Shown here: positions 34,342 through 42,795 of the stretch, piece after piece
Layout: the number at the start of each line of letters is the position of its first letter
Numbering within the stretch: the stretch's first letter is position 1
DNA from: Paraclostridium ghonii
GTDB lineage: Bacteria > Bacillota > Clostridia > Peptostreptococcales > Peptostreptococcaceae
Reading direction: 5' to 3' (one strand)
Assembly: GCF_030815085.1 (NCBI RefSeq)
Contig: NZ_JAUSWG010000001.1
Length of the DNA: 64,000 nt
Made by a program: the position numbers and the translations under genes
The notes under the pieces: generated by a model
Told to the model about the DNA's origin: nothing
Database searches by the model: none
Seen by the model: only the letters and a program-made list of their open reading frames with translations

Positions 34342-34517
34342 TTTAATAATCCTCCTAAAATATTGATTACAATAATAATTATATATAATAATTTGCATAT
34401 AATATATAACTAATACACAAAAAATAAAAATATATGAAATTTATAAAGAGAGATAATATATAAACACGAATTATTATTAAAAAAAATAAAAAAATATTCA
34501 AAAAAGATAAAAAGATA

Positions 34518-34526
34518 TGTTATAAT
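34518..34526 (+). promoter_or_regulatory. Extended -10 promoter of hpt
   Basis: TGTTATAAT is a perfect extended -10 motif, 37 bases before the start codon. No clear -35 box. Confidence 0.6.
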
Positions 34527-34563
34527 GGTATATATTAATATACGGCAAATTGGAGGCACAATT

Positions 34564-35085
34564 ATGTACAAAGTTACAGGTGTAATGATAAGTGAAGAAG
34601 AGATACTAAGTAAAGTTAAAGAACTTGGAAAACAAATAGAAAAAGATTTTAAAGGGCAAGAACTATTAGTGGTAGGAATACTTAAGGGAGCAAGTGTATT
34701 TGTTGCTGATTTAATAAGAAATATAGATTTAGATGTTAATATAGACTTTATGAGTGTATCAAGTTATGGGAATTCAACTGAATCTTCAGGAACAGTTAAA
34801 ATAATAAAAGATTTAGATGTAGATATAGAAGGAAAAAATGTTTTAATAGTTGAGGACATAATAGATAGTGGATTAACTTTAAGCAACTTAGTGGCAGCAT
34901 TAAAAACTAGGAATCCAAAAGCTTTAAAATTATGTACATTATTAGATAAACCACAAAGAAGAAAAGTTGATATGCACGTTGATTATGTAGGATTTGTTAT
35001 AGAAGACAAATTTATAGTTGGATATGGAATCGATTATGCAGAGAAATACAGAAATTTACCATATATAGGAATAGTAGGAGAGTAA
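34564..35085 (+). CDS. hpt: Hypoxanthine phosphoribosyltransferase
   Basis: Salvages hypoxanthine and guanine with PRPP to IMP and GMP. 173 residues from ATG 34564, which has TTGGAGG upstream; the in-frame extension to 34525 overlaps the promoter. The PRPP loop VLIVEDIIDSGLTL is near residue 96. LLVVGILKGASVFVADLIR and DFMSVSSYGNSTESSG (the flexible catalytic loop) precede it, and GYGIDYAEKYRNLPYIGIV ends the protein as in the family. Monocistronic by appearance. Confidence 0.95.
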   Translation: MYKVTGVMISEEEILSKVKELGKQIEKDFKGQELLVVGILKGASVFVADLIRNIDLDVNIDFMSVSSYGNSTESSGTVKIIKDLDVDIEGKNVLIVEDIIDSGLTLSNLVAALKTRNPKALKLCTLLDKPQRRKVDMHVDYVGFVIEDKFIVGYGIDYAEKYRNLPYIGIVGE

Positions 35086-35186
35086 TCTTCTACTATTATT
35101 TTTTAAAAAGATATTTTAAATAATTAAGATTGATTGTATAATGAAATTATAAATATAACTTAATTATAAAATAAGGGGAGATAAGT

Positions 35187-36125
35187 ATGTACTATATAGG
35201 TATAGATATAGGTGGTACAGGTGTACAAGCTGGTGCAGTAGACAATAATGGGAAAATACTTTTTAGAAAAGAATGTTCAACTGATGTTTTCGGTGGGTTT
35301 GAAAAAATTATGGAAGATATCAACCAACTAGTAAGAAACATGTTAAAGGAAAACGATATAGAATTTTCTGAGGTTAATTCAATTGGTTGTGGAATTCCTG
35401 GATTTATAAATAAAGAAGGTCAAGTTACTTGTGTAAATTTAGGGTGGAAAGAAGAAGATTTTATTAAAATTTTAAAATCTAAATTTCCAGAAGTTAATGT
35501 GTATGCTGAAAATGATGCAACTGTTGCAGCTTTAGCAGAAGCTAAGGTTGGAAGCATGGAAGGCTGTAATGTGGGAGTTATGTACACTTTAGGAACTGGT
35601 GTAGGTGGAGGAATAATAATAAATGGAAAAGTTTTTAATGGAGCTCATAAGATGGGATCTGAAATAGGTCATGTTATTATAGACACCAATGACTATGATT
35701 GTAATTGTGGGAACAATGGATGTTTGGAAACTTTTTGCTCAGCTACAGCTATTATAAAATATGCTAAAAAATTAATAGAAGAAGGCGAATCTAGCAAAAT
35801 ATTAGAGTTGGCAGGAAATAGTATTGATAATATAAATGCTAAAAATGTATTTGACGCATACAGATTAAATGATAGAGTTGCAATTGAAACTATAAATAGA
35901 TTTAAAAAATATTTAGCTAAAGCCATTGCAGGAATGATAAATACTTTAGACCCAGAAGTAATATCTTTAGGTGGAGGAGTATCAAGGGCTGGAGATATAA
36001 TTTTAGATGGGCTAGATGAATTAGTTAGAAAGTATATAGTTTTTAAAAATGAAAAATTTGCAGATATCAATATAGCTGTACTAGGAGCTGATGCTGGTAT
36101 TATAGGGGCTGCATTTTTAAAATAA
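35187..36125 (+). CDS. ROK family sugar kinase (glucokinase-like)
   Basis: 312 residues. ATP-binding IGIDIGGTGVQAGAVD at the start, GCGIPGFIN, catalytic AENDATVAALAEAK (Asp near residue 111), TLGTGVGGGIIINGK, the zinc/ROK signature GSEIGHVIID with CNCGNNGCLETFCS (three or four Cys, zinc site), and GGGVSRAG near the end. The layout is that of GlcK-type glucokinases. Ribosome site AAGGGGAG. Its strong terminator separates it from the PTS operon just downstream. Glucose is the probable substrate; related hexoses are possible. Confidence 0.88.
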   Translation: MYYIGIDIGGTGVQAGAVDNNGKILFRKECSTDVFGGFEKIMEDINQLVRNMLKENDIEFSEVNSIGCGIPGFINKEGQVTCVNLGWKEEDFIKILKSKFPEVNVYAENDATVAALAEAKVGSMEGCNVGVMYTLGTGVGGGIIINGKVFNGAHKMGSEIGHVIIDTNDYDCNCGNNGCLETFCSATAIIKYAKKLIEEGESSKILELAGNSIDNINAKNVFDAYRLNDRVAIETINRFKKYLAKAIAGMINTLDPEVISLGGGVSRAGDIILDGLDELVRKYIVFKNEKFADINIAVLGADAGIIGAAFLK

Positions 36126-36145
36126 AATTTTAATAAAAATATATT

Positions 36146-36182
36146 AAAAAGGACTGTGACTAAAATGTTACAGTCCTTTTTA
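36146..36182 (+). terminator. Terminator of the ROK kinase gene
   Basis: A perfect 12-bp stem AAAAAGGACTGT (36146-36157) / ACAGTCCTTTTT (36170-36181). Confidence 0.9.
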
Positions 36183-36330
36183 ATATTAAAAAAATTATAT
36201 ATGTTGATTTTTATTTTTATTAAAGTAGACGTTATAAATGAAATTATATAAAAATAAAAAATTAATAATAAAGGACGAGTTTATATGCATAAGGTTAAGA
36301 GAGATTATAAAACTTAAAAGGAGGATATTT

Positions 36331-36807
36331 ATGCCAAATATAGTTTTAACAAGAATTGATAATAGACTTATTCATGGGCAAGTAGCAACCATGTGGTCTT
36401 CTAGCGTAGGAGCAAACTTATTGTTAGTGGCAAATGATGATGTTGCAAAAGATGAATTTAGACAGGGGCTTATGGATATGGCAGCTCCAAGTTTTGCTCA
36501 AACAAGATACTTTTCAATAGAGAAGACAATAAATATCATACATAAAGCAAGTGAGTCTCAACATATTGCTATAATCTGTGAAACTCCACAAGATGTTTTA
36601 AAGCTTATTGAAGGTGGAGTTCCTATAAAAAAGGTGAATATAGGTAATATGCACATGGTTGAAGGAAAAAGACAAGTTTCGAAAGCTGTCTGCGTAGATG
36701 ATAAGGACATAGAGTCCTTCAAAAAACTTAGAAAATTAGGAATAGAGCTAGAAATCAGAAGAGTTCCAAGCGAATCAGCTGAAAGTATTGAAGAATTATT
36801 TAAATAG
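36331..36807 (+). CDS. PTS mannose/fructose/sorbose family IIB component
   Basis: Phosphotransfer subunit of a mannose-class PTS: takes phosphate from IIA and gives it to sugar crossing through IIC-IID. 158 residues from ATG 36331, which follows AAGGAGG; an in-frame upstream ATG at 36238 lacks such a site. The active histidine is His15 in RIDNRLIHGQVAT. GVPIKKVNIGNMHMVEGKRQVS is the conserved mid-region. First gene of a B-C-D-A operon. The leader contains a very short frame (36284-36316) with no evident role. Sugar specificity is not inferable; there is no local regulator. Confidence 0.93.
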   Translation: MPNIVLTRIDNRLIHGQVATMWSSSVGANLLLVANDDVAKDEFRQGLMDMAAPSFAQTRYFSIEKTINIIHKASESQHIAIICETPQDVLKLIEGGVPIKKVNIGNMHMVEGKRQVSKAVCVDDKDIESFKKLRKLGIELEIRRVPSESAESIEELFK

Positions 36808-36822
36808 GGAAGGAGTAAGGTT

Positions 36823-37590
36823 ATGGAATTAGGCTTTATACAGATTATTTTAATATTAATTGTAACGTTTATAGCTGCTATTGACCAATTTAACTTTTTA
36901 GAGTCTTTGTATAGACCGATAGTTATGGGACCGATAGTAGGAGCCATAATGGGGGATTTAAACACAGGGCTGATAGTTGGAGGATCATATGAACTTATGA
37001 TGATAGGAGCTATGCCTGTTGGAGGAGCACAACCTCCAAATGCAGTTATAGGTGGAATTATGGCTACTGTATTTGCAATTACATCAGGACTAGATACAAG
37101 TGCAGCATTACCACTTGCAATACCCTTTGCATTATTAGGTCAATATGCAGTAACTGCACTATTCACAGTAATGTCTCCTCTAATGGGGTTATGCGACAAA
37201 GCAGCTAATGAAGCTAATCCAAAAGGAATAGACAGGGTAAACTATATGGCAATGGGAATACTAGGAATATCATTTGCTTTAATTGTTTTAGCAGGGCTAC
37301 TATCAGGTCAAGCAATAGGAGATACATTAACAAGAGTTTTACCTAAACAAGTTTGGACTGGACTAACGGCAGCTGGGAAAATGATGCCTGCATTAGGAGT
37401 TGCGATGTTGCTTAAGATGATGTTAAGCAAGGAATACGCTATATTTATGATGTTAGGATTTGTATTAGTTGCATACTTAAACTTACCACTTTTAGCACTA
37501 GCTATAGTAGGATTAGTAGTGGCTATATACGACTTTAACATTAGCATAAAAACTAAAAATGTTGGAGGAGGTATGAGTGATGGCATCTAA
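36823..37590 (+). CDS. PTS mannose family IIC component
   Basis: 255-residue integral membrane permease subunit with about 7-8 hydrophobic segments. Family motifs: AAIDQFNFLESLYRPIVMGPIVG near the N-terminus, GGSYELMMIGAMPVGGAQPPNAVIGG, and a central hydrophilic loop CDKAANEANPKGIDRVNYM. Starts 15 bases after IIB with AAGGAG, and overlaps the IID start by 11 bases. Its partner IID is next, as needed for transport. Confidence 0.93.
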   Translation: MELGFIQIILILIVTFIAAIDQFNFLESLYRPIVMGPIVGAIMGDLNTGLIVGGSYELMMIGAMPVGGAQPPNAVIGGIMATVFAITSGLDTSAALPLAIPFALLGQYAVTALFTVMSPLMGLCDKAANEANPKGIDRVNYMAMGILGISFALIVLAGLLSGQAIGDTLTRVLPKQVWTGLTAAGKMMPALGVAMLLKMMLSKEYAIFMMLGFVLVAYLNLPLLALAIVGLVVAIYDFNISIKTKNVGGGMSDGI

Positions 37591-38419
37591 TATAGAACAG
37601 AAACCAATAATTCATACTGAGTATATAGACAAAACTGAAGGTGAAAGACTGGATAAAAAAACATTAAATAAGATGGCTTTTAAATCTATGTTCTTACAAG
37701 CATCATTTAACTATGAAAGAATGCAAGCAGGAGGATGGTTATACTCAATTTTACCAGGACTTAAAAAAATACACAAAAACAAAGATGATTTATCAACTTC
37801 TATGAAACATAACTTAGAGCTTTTTAATTGTCATCCGTTTTTGATTACGTTTGTTATGGGAATAATATTGTCATTAGAACAAAAAAAATCAGATATTCAA
37901 ACTATAAGATCTTTAAGAGTTGCAGCTATGGGACCTTTAGGAGGAATAGGAGATGCTATTTTCTGGTTTACACTACTTCCAATTGCAGCAGGTGTTGGAG
38001 CAAATTTATCACTTCAAGGAAGTATAGCAGGTCCTATAGTATTTTTATTAATGTTTAATATAGTTCATTTAGGGTTAAGATTTTGGTTAATGCATTGGTC
38101 TTATAAAGTTGGGGTAGAAGGTATAACAAAGCTGACTAAAAGTGCAAAAGAATTTACAAGAGCTGCAACTATATTAGGTATGATAGTTGTAGGTGCACTT
38201 ATAGCTTCTTATGTAAATATAGATATAGTAACAGAAATTCCAATAGGAGAAACAACTTTAAAAGTTCAAGAGATACTAGATGGAATAATGCCTAAAATTT
38301 TACCTCTTGGATTGACATTTGGCATGTATGCATTAGTAAAGAAAAATGTAAGTCCACTTATAAATATATTAATAATGGTAGCCATAGGTATATTAGGTGC
38401 TTATATAGGATTATTTTAG
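37580..38419 (+). CDS. PTS mannose family IID component
   Basis: 280 residues starting at ATG 37580 (GGAGGAGGT 8 bases upstream, within the end of IIC). The family signature covers LNKMAFKSMFLQASFNYERMQAGGWLYSILPGLKKI at residues 27-62, the NCHPFLITFVMGIILSLEQ segment, and the PLGGIGDAIFWFTLLPI loop; membrane helices lie in the C-terminal half. It forms the translocator with IIC. Its stop codon is followed within 12 bases by the IIA start. Confidence 0.93.
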   Translation: MASNIEQKPIIHTEYIDKTEGERLDKKTLNKMAFKSMFLQASFNYERMQAGGWLYSILPGLKKIHKNKDDLSTSMKHNLELFNCHPFLITFVMGIILSLEQKKSDIQTIRSLRVAAMGPLGGIGDAIFWFTLLPIAAGVGANLSLQGSIAGPIVFLLMFNIVHLGLRFWLMHWSYKVGVEGITKLTKSAKEFTRAATILGMIVVGALIASYVNIDIVTEIPIGETTLKVQEILDGIMPKILPLGLTFGMYALVKKNVSPLINILIMVAIGILGAYIGLF

Positions 38420-38431
38420 GGGGAAGTAAAA

Positions 38432-38836
38432 TTGATTATAATAACGGGGCATGGGAAGTTTGCATCGGGGTTAAAAAGTAGTTTGAATTTAATAGTAGGA
38501 GATTATGAATTTATAAAAATAGTTGACTTTACAGAAGATAAAACTCCAGAAAAATTAAAAGAAGAGATAAAGTATTTAGTTAAAAGTTGTGTAGATAAAA
38601 AAATATATATTTTCACAGATCTAGGAGGTGGAACTCCACATAAAGTCAGCACTGAGTTAGCACTAGAAAATAGAGATATAGAAGTGTTTTGTGGAACAAA
38701 CTTACCTATGTTAGTTGAATCGGTTATGATGATATCATTGGACTGTGAAATAGATATTGATTTGATAAAAGAAACGGGAATAAATAGTATAAAACCTAAA
38801 AAGAAAATGATAGAGTTTTGTGAAGAAGGGATATAA
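38432..38836 (+). CDS. PTS mannose family IIA component
   Basis: 134 residues with TTG start and a GGGGGAAG site. The phosphorylated histidine is His7 in IIITGHGKFASGLKSSL; FTDLGGGTPHKVSTELAL and GTNLPMLVESVM are the other EIIA-Man landmarks. It receives phosphate from HPr. Placing IIA last and as a separate polypeptide (B-C-D-A) is one of several known orders. A terminator follows at once. Confidence 0.92.
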   Translation: MIIITGHGKFASGLKSSLNLIVGDYEFIKIVDFTEDKTPEKLKEEIKYLVKSCVDKKIYIFTDLGGGTPHKVSTELALENRDIEVFCGTNLPMLVESVMMISLDCEIDIDLIKETGINSIKPKKKMIEFCEEGI

Positions 38837-38837
38837 T

Positions 38838-38866
38838 AAAGAGTAGCTTAGGCTGCTCTTTTTCTA
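38838..38866 (+). terminator. Terminator of the mannose-family PTS operon
   Basis: AAAGAGTAGC (38838-38847) pairs with GCTGCTCTTT (one G-T pair), followed by Ts. Confidence 0.8.
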
Positions 38867-38907
38867 TATAATAATAATTATATTTATTTTTAAATAAGGA
38901 GGAATAT

Positions 38908-39747
38908 ATGGAAGTTGAAATATTAAAATATATACAGTCTTTTAAAAATCCTATATTAGATACAATATTTTTAATAATAACTATAAGTACAGAAGTGCCG
39001 GTAATATTAGTATTTGCCTCTATTTTATATTGGTGTATAAATAAAAAATATGGATCTAGGCTACTATTTGCTTTAACTGGAAATATAGCATTAAATACGG
39101 GAGTAAAAGAATATTTTAGAGCTCCTAGGCCAATAGGTGTATTAGGAATTGAATCTATGAGAACATCGACTGCAACAGGATACTCATTTCCAAGTGGACA
39201 TACTCAAATAGGTACTACTTTTTGGGTTAGTATTATGAGTATATTAAAAAATAAATATATGTATGTATTTGGAACGATAATGTTTGTATGTATAGGATTA
39301 TCTAGGTTATACTTAGGTGTACACTGGCCTGTAGATGTACTATTTGGATGGTTTTTTGGCATATTTTTTACGCTTATTTGTAATTACATAATTACAAGAA
39401 TTGAAGAGAGTAAAAAATATAGCTATTTTATGTTAATAGTAATTCCTATGATATTAGGTATATTTATTGTAAGTAGCATTGAATATATAGAAATGGCAGG
39501 TATATTAAGTGGATTTATTGTAGGGTACATAATAGAGAGAGAATGTATAAATTTTAAAGTGGATGTAAGTTTGAAATCTAAAGTGTGTAGATATATATTT
39601 GGATTAATAAGTTTAGGTTTTATATATGCTATTTTAAAATTAATAATGCCTACAAATTATATAGGTGAATATTTAAGATATTTTTTATTAATAGTATATG
39701 CAATGGCTGGAGCACCATTTTTATTTGATAAAATGTGGAAGGAATGA
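38908..39747 (+). CDS. PAP2 family membrane phosphatase
   Basis: 279 residues with about seven membrane helices. The three-part lipid phosphatase signature is complete: KEYFRAPRP (residues 70-78), YSFPSGHTQ (90-98) and SRLYLGVHWPVD (131-142). Such enzymes dephosphorylate undecaprenyl diphosphate or other lipid phosphates on the outer membrane face. Ribosome site AAGGAGGA. It overlaps or abuts the next gene, so the two are cotranscribed. A role in carrier lipid recycling is plausible but unproven. Confidence 0.9.
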   Translation: MEVEILKYIQSFKNPILDTIFLIITISTEVPVILVFASILYWCINKKYGSRLLFALTGNIALNTGVKEYFRAPRPIGVLGIESMRTSTATGYSFPSGHTQIGTTFWVSIMSILKNKYMYVFGTIMFVCIGLSRLYLGVHWPVDVLFGWFFGIFFTLICNYIITRIEESKKYSYFMLIVIPMILGIFIVSSIEYIEMAGILSGFIVGYIIERECINFKVDVSLKSKVCRYIFGLISLGFIYAILKLIMPTNYIGEYLRYFLLIVYAMAGAPFLFDKMWKE

Positions 39748-39752
39748 TAAAT

Positions 39753-40976
39753 TTGAAAAAAGTAGTTGTAATAGGTGGGGGAGCAGCAGGTATGATAGCA
39801 GCATCAACTGCAGCTAGTATGGGACATGATGTTACCTTATTAGAAAAAAATGATAGATTGGGTAGAAAGTTACTTATAACTGGAAAAGGTAGATGCAATA
39901 TAACAAATAATTGTGATATAGAAGAACTTATTGAAAATATACCTACTAATGGAAAATTTTTATATAGTTCATTTTATACATTCACAAATGATCAAGTTAT
40001 AGATATGTTCAATTCTCTTGGAGTAAAAACTAAGACAGAGAGAGGGAAAAGAGTTTTTCCAGAAAGCGATAAAGCTAAAGACGTTGTTGTAGCATTAGAA
40101 AAACAACTAAAACAAAATAAAGTTAAAATTATTATGAATGCAAAAGTTGATAATATAGAAATTAAAAACAATGCTGTGCAAAGAATTACTTTAAGTGACA
40201 AAACTATAATAAACTGTGATAGGGTAATAGTTGCAACTGGAGGAGTAAGTTATCCAAGAACAGGATCAACAGGTGATGGATATAAATTTGCTAAAAATTT
40301 AGGACATACTATAATAAAGCCTAAACCTTCTTTAATAGGCCTTGAGACTATAGAAGACGTTTATGATTTAAACAAGTTGTCGCTTAGAAATGTTTCTATA
40401 AAAGTAATTGACAAAAAAGGGAAAAGTATATTTGAAGATTTTGGAGAAATGGAGTTTAGTGAAGTTGGAATAGATGGACCTATAATAAAATCTGCTAGTT
40501 GTAGAATGAAATCATTTGAAAATGAAACATATAAAATTTTATTAGACTTAAAGCCAGCTCTAAGCGAAGAAACCTTAGATAAAAGAATTCAAAAAGATTT
40601 TAAAAAGTATACTAATAAAAAATTTGAAAATAGTTTAGACGATTTATTACCTAAAAAAATAATACCTTATGTAATAGAGTTAAGCAATATAGATAGTGAT
40701 TTAGTTGTTCATCAAATTTCAAAAGAGCAAAGAAAAAATTTAGTTAATTTATTGAAAAATATAGAATTTAAAATAAAGAACTATAGGCCTATTGATGAGG
40801 CTATAATAACATCTGGCGGAGTTAAGACAAGTGAAATAAATTCATCAACTATGGAATCTAAGTTAATAAGTGGTCTATATTTTGCTGGAGAAGTTATAGA
40901 CATAGATGGATACACAGGAGGCTTTAATCTTCAAATAGCATTTTCAACTGGTTACTTAGCGGGTATAAGCTGTTAA
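39753..40976 (+). CDS. FAD-dependent oxidoreductase, HI0933/YhiN (BaiN-like) family
   Basis: About 407 residues. I prefer TTG 39753, 9 bases after AAGGA and giving the protein start KKVVVIGGGAAGMIAAS; an ATG at 39735 would overlap the PAP2 gene. The dinucleotide motif GGGAAG is followed by LLEKNDRLGRKLLITGKGRCNITNN as separate family landmarks, ATGGVSYPRTGSTGDGY mid-protein, and GGVKTSEINSSTMESK plus GEVIDIDGYTGGFNLQIAFSTGYLAG at the end. Typical length of 400-420. The physiological substrate is not established for most members. Confidence 0.87.
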   Translation: MKKVVVIGGGAAGMIAASTAASMGHDVTLLEKNDRLGRKLLITGKGRCNITNNCDIEELIENIPTNGKFLYSSFYTFTNDQVIDMFNSLGVKTKTERGKRVFPESDKAKDVVVALEKQLKQNKVKIIMNAKVDNIEIKNNAVQRITLSDKTIINCDRVIVATGGVSYPRTGSTGDGYKFAKNLGHTIIKPKPSLIGLETIEDVYDLNKLSLRNVSIKVIDKKGKSIFEDFGEMEFSEVGIDGPIIKSASCRMKSFENETYKILLDLKPALSEETLDKRIQKDFKKYTNKKFENSLDDLLPKKIIPYVIELSNIDSDLVVHQISKEQRKNLVNLLKNIEFKIKNYRPIDEAIITSGGVKTSEINSSTMESKLISGLYFAGEVIDIDGYTGGFNLQIAFSTGYLAGISC

Positions 40977-41028
40977 ATTTACTCTCAAAATTTGTAGTTA
41001 AAAAATTAAAAAAAATTTATGAATTTTA

Positions 41029-41057
41029 GTATATAAAAAAATAAAATTGGCATAATA
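41029..41057 (+). promoter_or_regulatory. Sigma-G-type promoter of the spore protein gene
   Basis: GTATA (41029-41033), exactly 17 bases and CATAATA (41051-41057) match the forespore sigma-G consensus. The product is a canonical sigma-G target. Confidence 0.75.
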
Positions 41058-41059
41058 AG

Positions 41060-41132
41060 ACCATGAACAACGAATAAAGTAAATGGAGTAAAAGTTGTTC
41101 ATGGTGAATTTACCACTTAGAAAAAACTCCAT
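41060..41132 (+). other. Structured 5' leader of the spore protein gene
   Basis: ACCATGAACAAC (41060-41071) pairs perfectly with GTTGTTCATGGT (41094-41105). An alternative, overlapping pair is ATGGAGT (41083-41089) with ACTCCAT (41126-41132). The first stem starts almost at the predicted transcript start. Both cannot easily form at once, and there is no T tract, so this may affect RNA stability or translation. Confidence 0.5.
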
Positions 41133-41171
41133 AAATACTACAAATAAACTAATAAAAGAGAGGTAATCAAC

Positions 41172-41381
41172 ATGACAAACTACAACCAAAAAGCAGTACC
41201 AGAAGCTAAAACAGCTTTAAACCAAATGAAATTAGAAATAGCAAACGAATTAGGTATGACTGACTATAACACTGCTGACAAAGGAAACATGACAGCAAGA
41301 CAAAATGGATATGTTGGTGGATACATGACTAAAAAATTAGTTGAAATGGCAGAACAACAATTAAGTGGACAACAAAAATAA
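41172..41381 (+). CDS. Alpha/beta-type small acid-soluble spore protein
   Basis: 69 residues that coat DNA in the dormant spore and are degraded at germination. The GPR protease site KLEIANELGM (residues 20-29) and the DNA-binding GNMTARQNGYVGGYMTKKLVEMAEQQL are both complete. Strong AGAGAGGT site. Forespore expression is supported by the sigma-G-type promoter. Proves that the organism carries spore genes. It has its own terminator. Confidence 0.97.
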   Translation: MTNYNQKAVPEAKTALNQMKLEIANELGMTDYNTADKGNMTARQNGYVGGYMTKKLVEMAEQQLSGQQK

Positions 41382-41388
41382 ATAAAAG

Positions 41389-41415
41389 AAGGAAGGGTAA
41401 AACCTTCCTTTTTTT
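41389..41415 (+). terminator. Terminator of the spore protein gene
   Basis: AAGGAAGG (41389-41396) pairs with CCTTCCTT (41403-41410), followed by Ts. Confidence 0.88.
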
Positions 41416-41504
41416 ATGTGCAAAAAAGTTTGCTACAAATATAGAGTAAAAATATATGATATGGATAAAATATAAATGAAATACATAAAAGGAGGTTAAA
41501 TTTT

Positions 41505-41672
41505 ATGACACTAAACTTTGAAGAAATAAAAACTAACTTTATAAATGGAGATTTAGATGAAAAAATAAGAATATATACTACAACTGAAGGACTTTCAGTT
41601 GAGCAATTTAAAGAGTTACTTAAATATTATCCAATTCAACATCTTTCAAAATTAGAAAAAGCTTTAGGATAA
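41505..41672 (+). CDS. 55-residue small protein, unknown
   Basis: A short gene with a strong AAAGGAGG site, start ATG 41505 and stop TAA 41670-41672, ending just before a terminator. The product begins MTLNFEEIKTNFINGDLDEK and ends HLSKLEKALG. It is acidic to neutral, without Cys or membrane segment, and predicted helical. Good translation signals, normal codon use and a private terminator support it as a real gene. It sits beside the spore protein gene, but no sigma-G-like promoter of its own was found. Function unknown. Confidence 0.75.
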   Translation: MTLNFEEIKTNFINGDLDEKIRIYTTTEGLSVEQFKELLKYYPIQHLSKLEKALG

Positions 41673-41677
41673 AAAAT

Positions 41678-41714
41678 AAAAGCACTAAGGGAAATATATG
41701 CCTTAGTGCTTTTG
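41678..41714. terminator. Bidirectional terminator between convergent small genes
   Basis: AAAAGCACTAAGG pairs with CCTTAGTGCTTTT around GAAATATATG, with A and T tracts on the two sides. It overlaps the 3' end of the minus-strand gene. Confidence 0.88.
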
Positions 41715-42176
41715 TATTTTATAAACATAATTATAAATTTTCTCATTACCTAAATCTATTTTACCAGTTGAAATATACTTTGAAATATTACTTACATCAT
41801 CTAAATCTAAGTACTGTTGAGGTATGTTAAGTTCAAATCCAGTTTCATGTAAAAGTTTCTTTAGTTGTAATTGTTGAGAGATTGAAGGTTTTAACATTGT
41901 TTTTTTTACTTTTTTTCTTTTAGAATTGTTAATAGTTTCGTTTTGATCTTTAATAAGCGTTTGTATGTAGCTTGTATAAGAATCTTTAAAATCTTCTTCG
42001 GTAAGCAAATTTTCATTTATTATAGAAGTTATTTCTTCATTAGATAATATGTTTTCAGCAAATTTATCAGCTGTTAACTTTCCTGTAGTTATACCCTTTT
42101 GATATTTTCTCAAAATTTTTTTAGTGAAACTATAAATTTTACTCCTAGTCTCTAAATCCAAGTCTTCGATAATCAT
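41703..42176 (-). CDS. Hypothetical cytoplasmic protein
   Basis: 157 residues, charged, mainly helical, with no signal, membrane segment or Cys. A Lys-rich linker NSKRKKVKKTM (about 86-98) separates an N-terminal helical region from a C-terminal one, QLQLKKLLHETGFELNIPQQYLDLDDVSNISKYI by pattern like the small helical modules found at the ends of nucleic-acid-linked proteins; this is a weak hint only. AGGAGTGA lies upstream of ATG 42176. Divergent from the membrane protein gene at 42275. Family not recognised. Confidence 0.7.
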   Translation of the reverse strand: MIIEDLDLETRSKIYSFTKKILRKYQKGITTGKLTADKFAENILSNEEITSIINENLLTEEDFKDSYTSYIQTLIKDQNETINNSKRKKVKKTMLKPSISQQLQLKKLLHETGFELNIPQQYLDLDDVSNISKYISTGKIDLGNEKIYNYVYKIQKH

Positions 42177-42274
42177 TAAATCACTCCTTAATTACATTAT
42201 ATTAAGAGTATTAACAAGTATATAAAATAATATAATTGTAAATATTACAAATATATATAAAGGAGGCTAAATTT

Positions 42275-42763
42275 ATGATAAATGGTATTATTAAGCTATT
42301 TTACTCAGAAATAGTAAAATCAAAAATGAAAAGTATGCCTAGTAAAGAATATGATCTTAGAGCTGAATTTAAAGACATAAGCAATGTAGCTATGAAAATA
42401 GATGGTTTTTTTTTAATAGCATTTAAAGTATTAATCGCGTTGACTATAATAATAATAGCACTAAGCATTAATTTACTATTTGGGATAGGGAGTATATTAA
42501 TTTTGTTAGCTTACAGTATGCATAAATTACATATAGCTAACCAAATAACAGATCAAGTTAAAGATGGAATGGAAAATATAAAAATTAACTTAGAATCTAG
42601 TAGCCAAAATGTAGTGACAGACAATATAAAACAAAAGATAAATGCATTAATTTGCTTATTATTTATAGGTATATTTTCTAACTTTAATTATATAATCATA
42701 GGGTGTTTTATAATAGTTTTTATGTTTACTATAAAAGATATATATAGTAATATTAATAAATAG
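42275..42763 (+). CDS. Small integral membrane protein, unknown
   Basis: 162 residues with two hydrophobic blocks: about 44-83 (long enough for two helices, with FKVLIALTIIIIALSIN) and about 122-152. Between them is a polar segment with DQVKDGMENIKINLESSSQN. Strong AAAGGAGG start site. It lies 32 bases before the RsbU-like phosphatase gene and is probably cotranscribed, so a regulatory partnership is possible but unproven. Family not recognised. Confidence 0.72.
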   Translation: MINGIIKLFYSEIVKSKMKSMPSKEYDLRAEFKDISNVAMKIDGFFLIAFKVLIALTIIIIALSINLLFGIGSILILLAYSMHKLHIANQITDQVKDGMENIKINLESSSQNVVTDNIKQKINALICLLFIGIFSNFNYIIIGCFIIVFMFTIKDIYSNINK

Positions 42764-42795
42764 ACTTTTATAAAGAGGGGAGAGAAAACACCTAT

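Noticed and set aside
36238..36330. In-frame N-terminal extension of the PTS IIB gene
   Set aside because: The internal ATG at 36331 follows AAGGAGG and gives the family-standard N-terminus with His15; the extension is Lys/Ile-rich and has no ribosome site.
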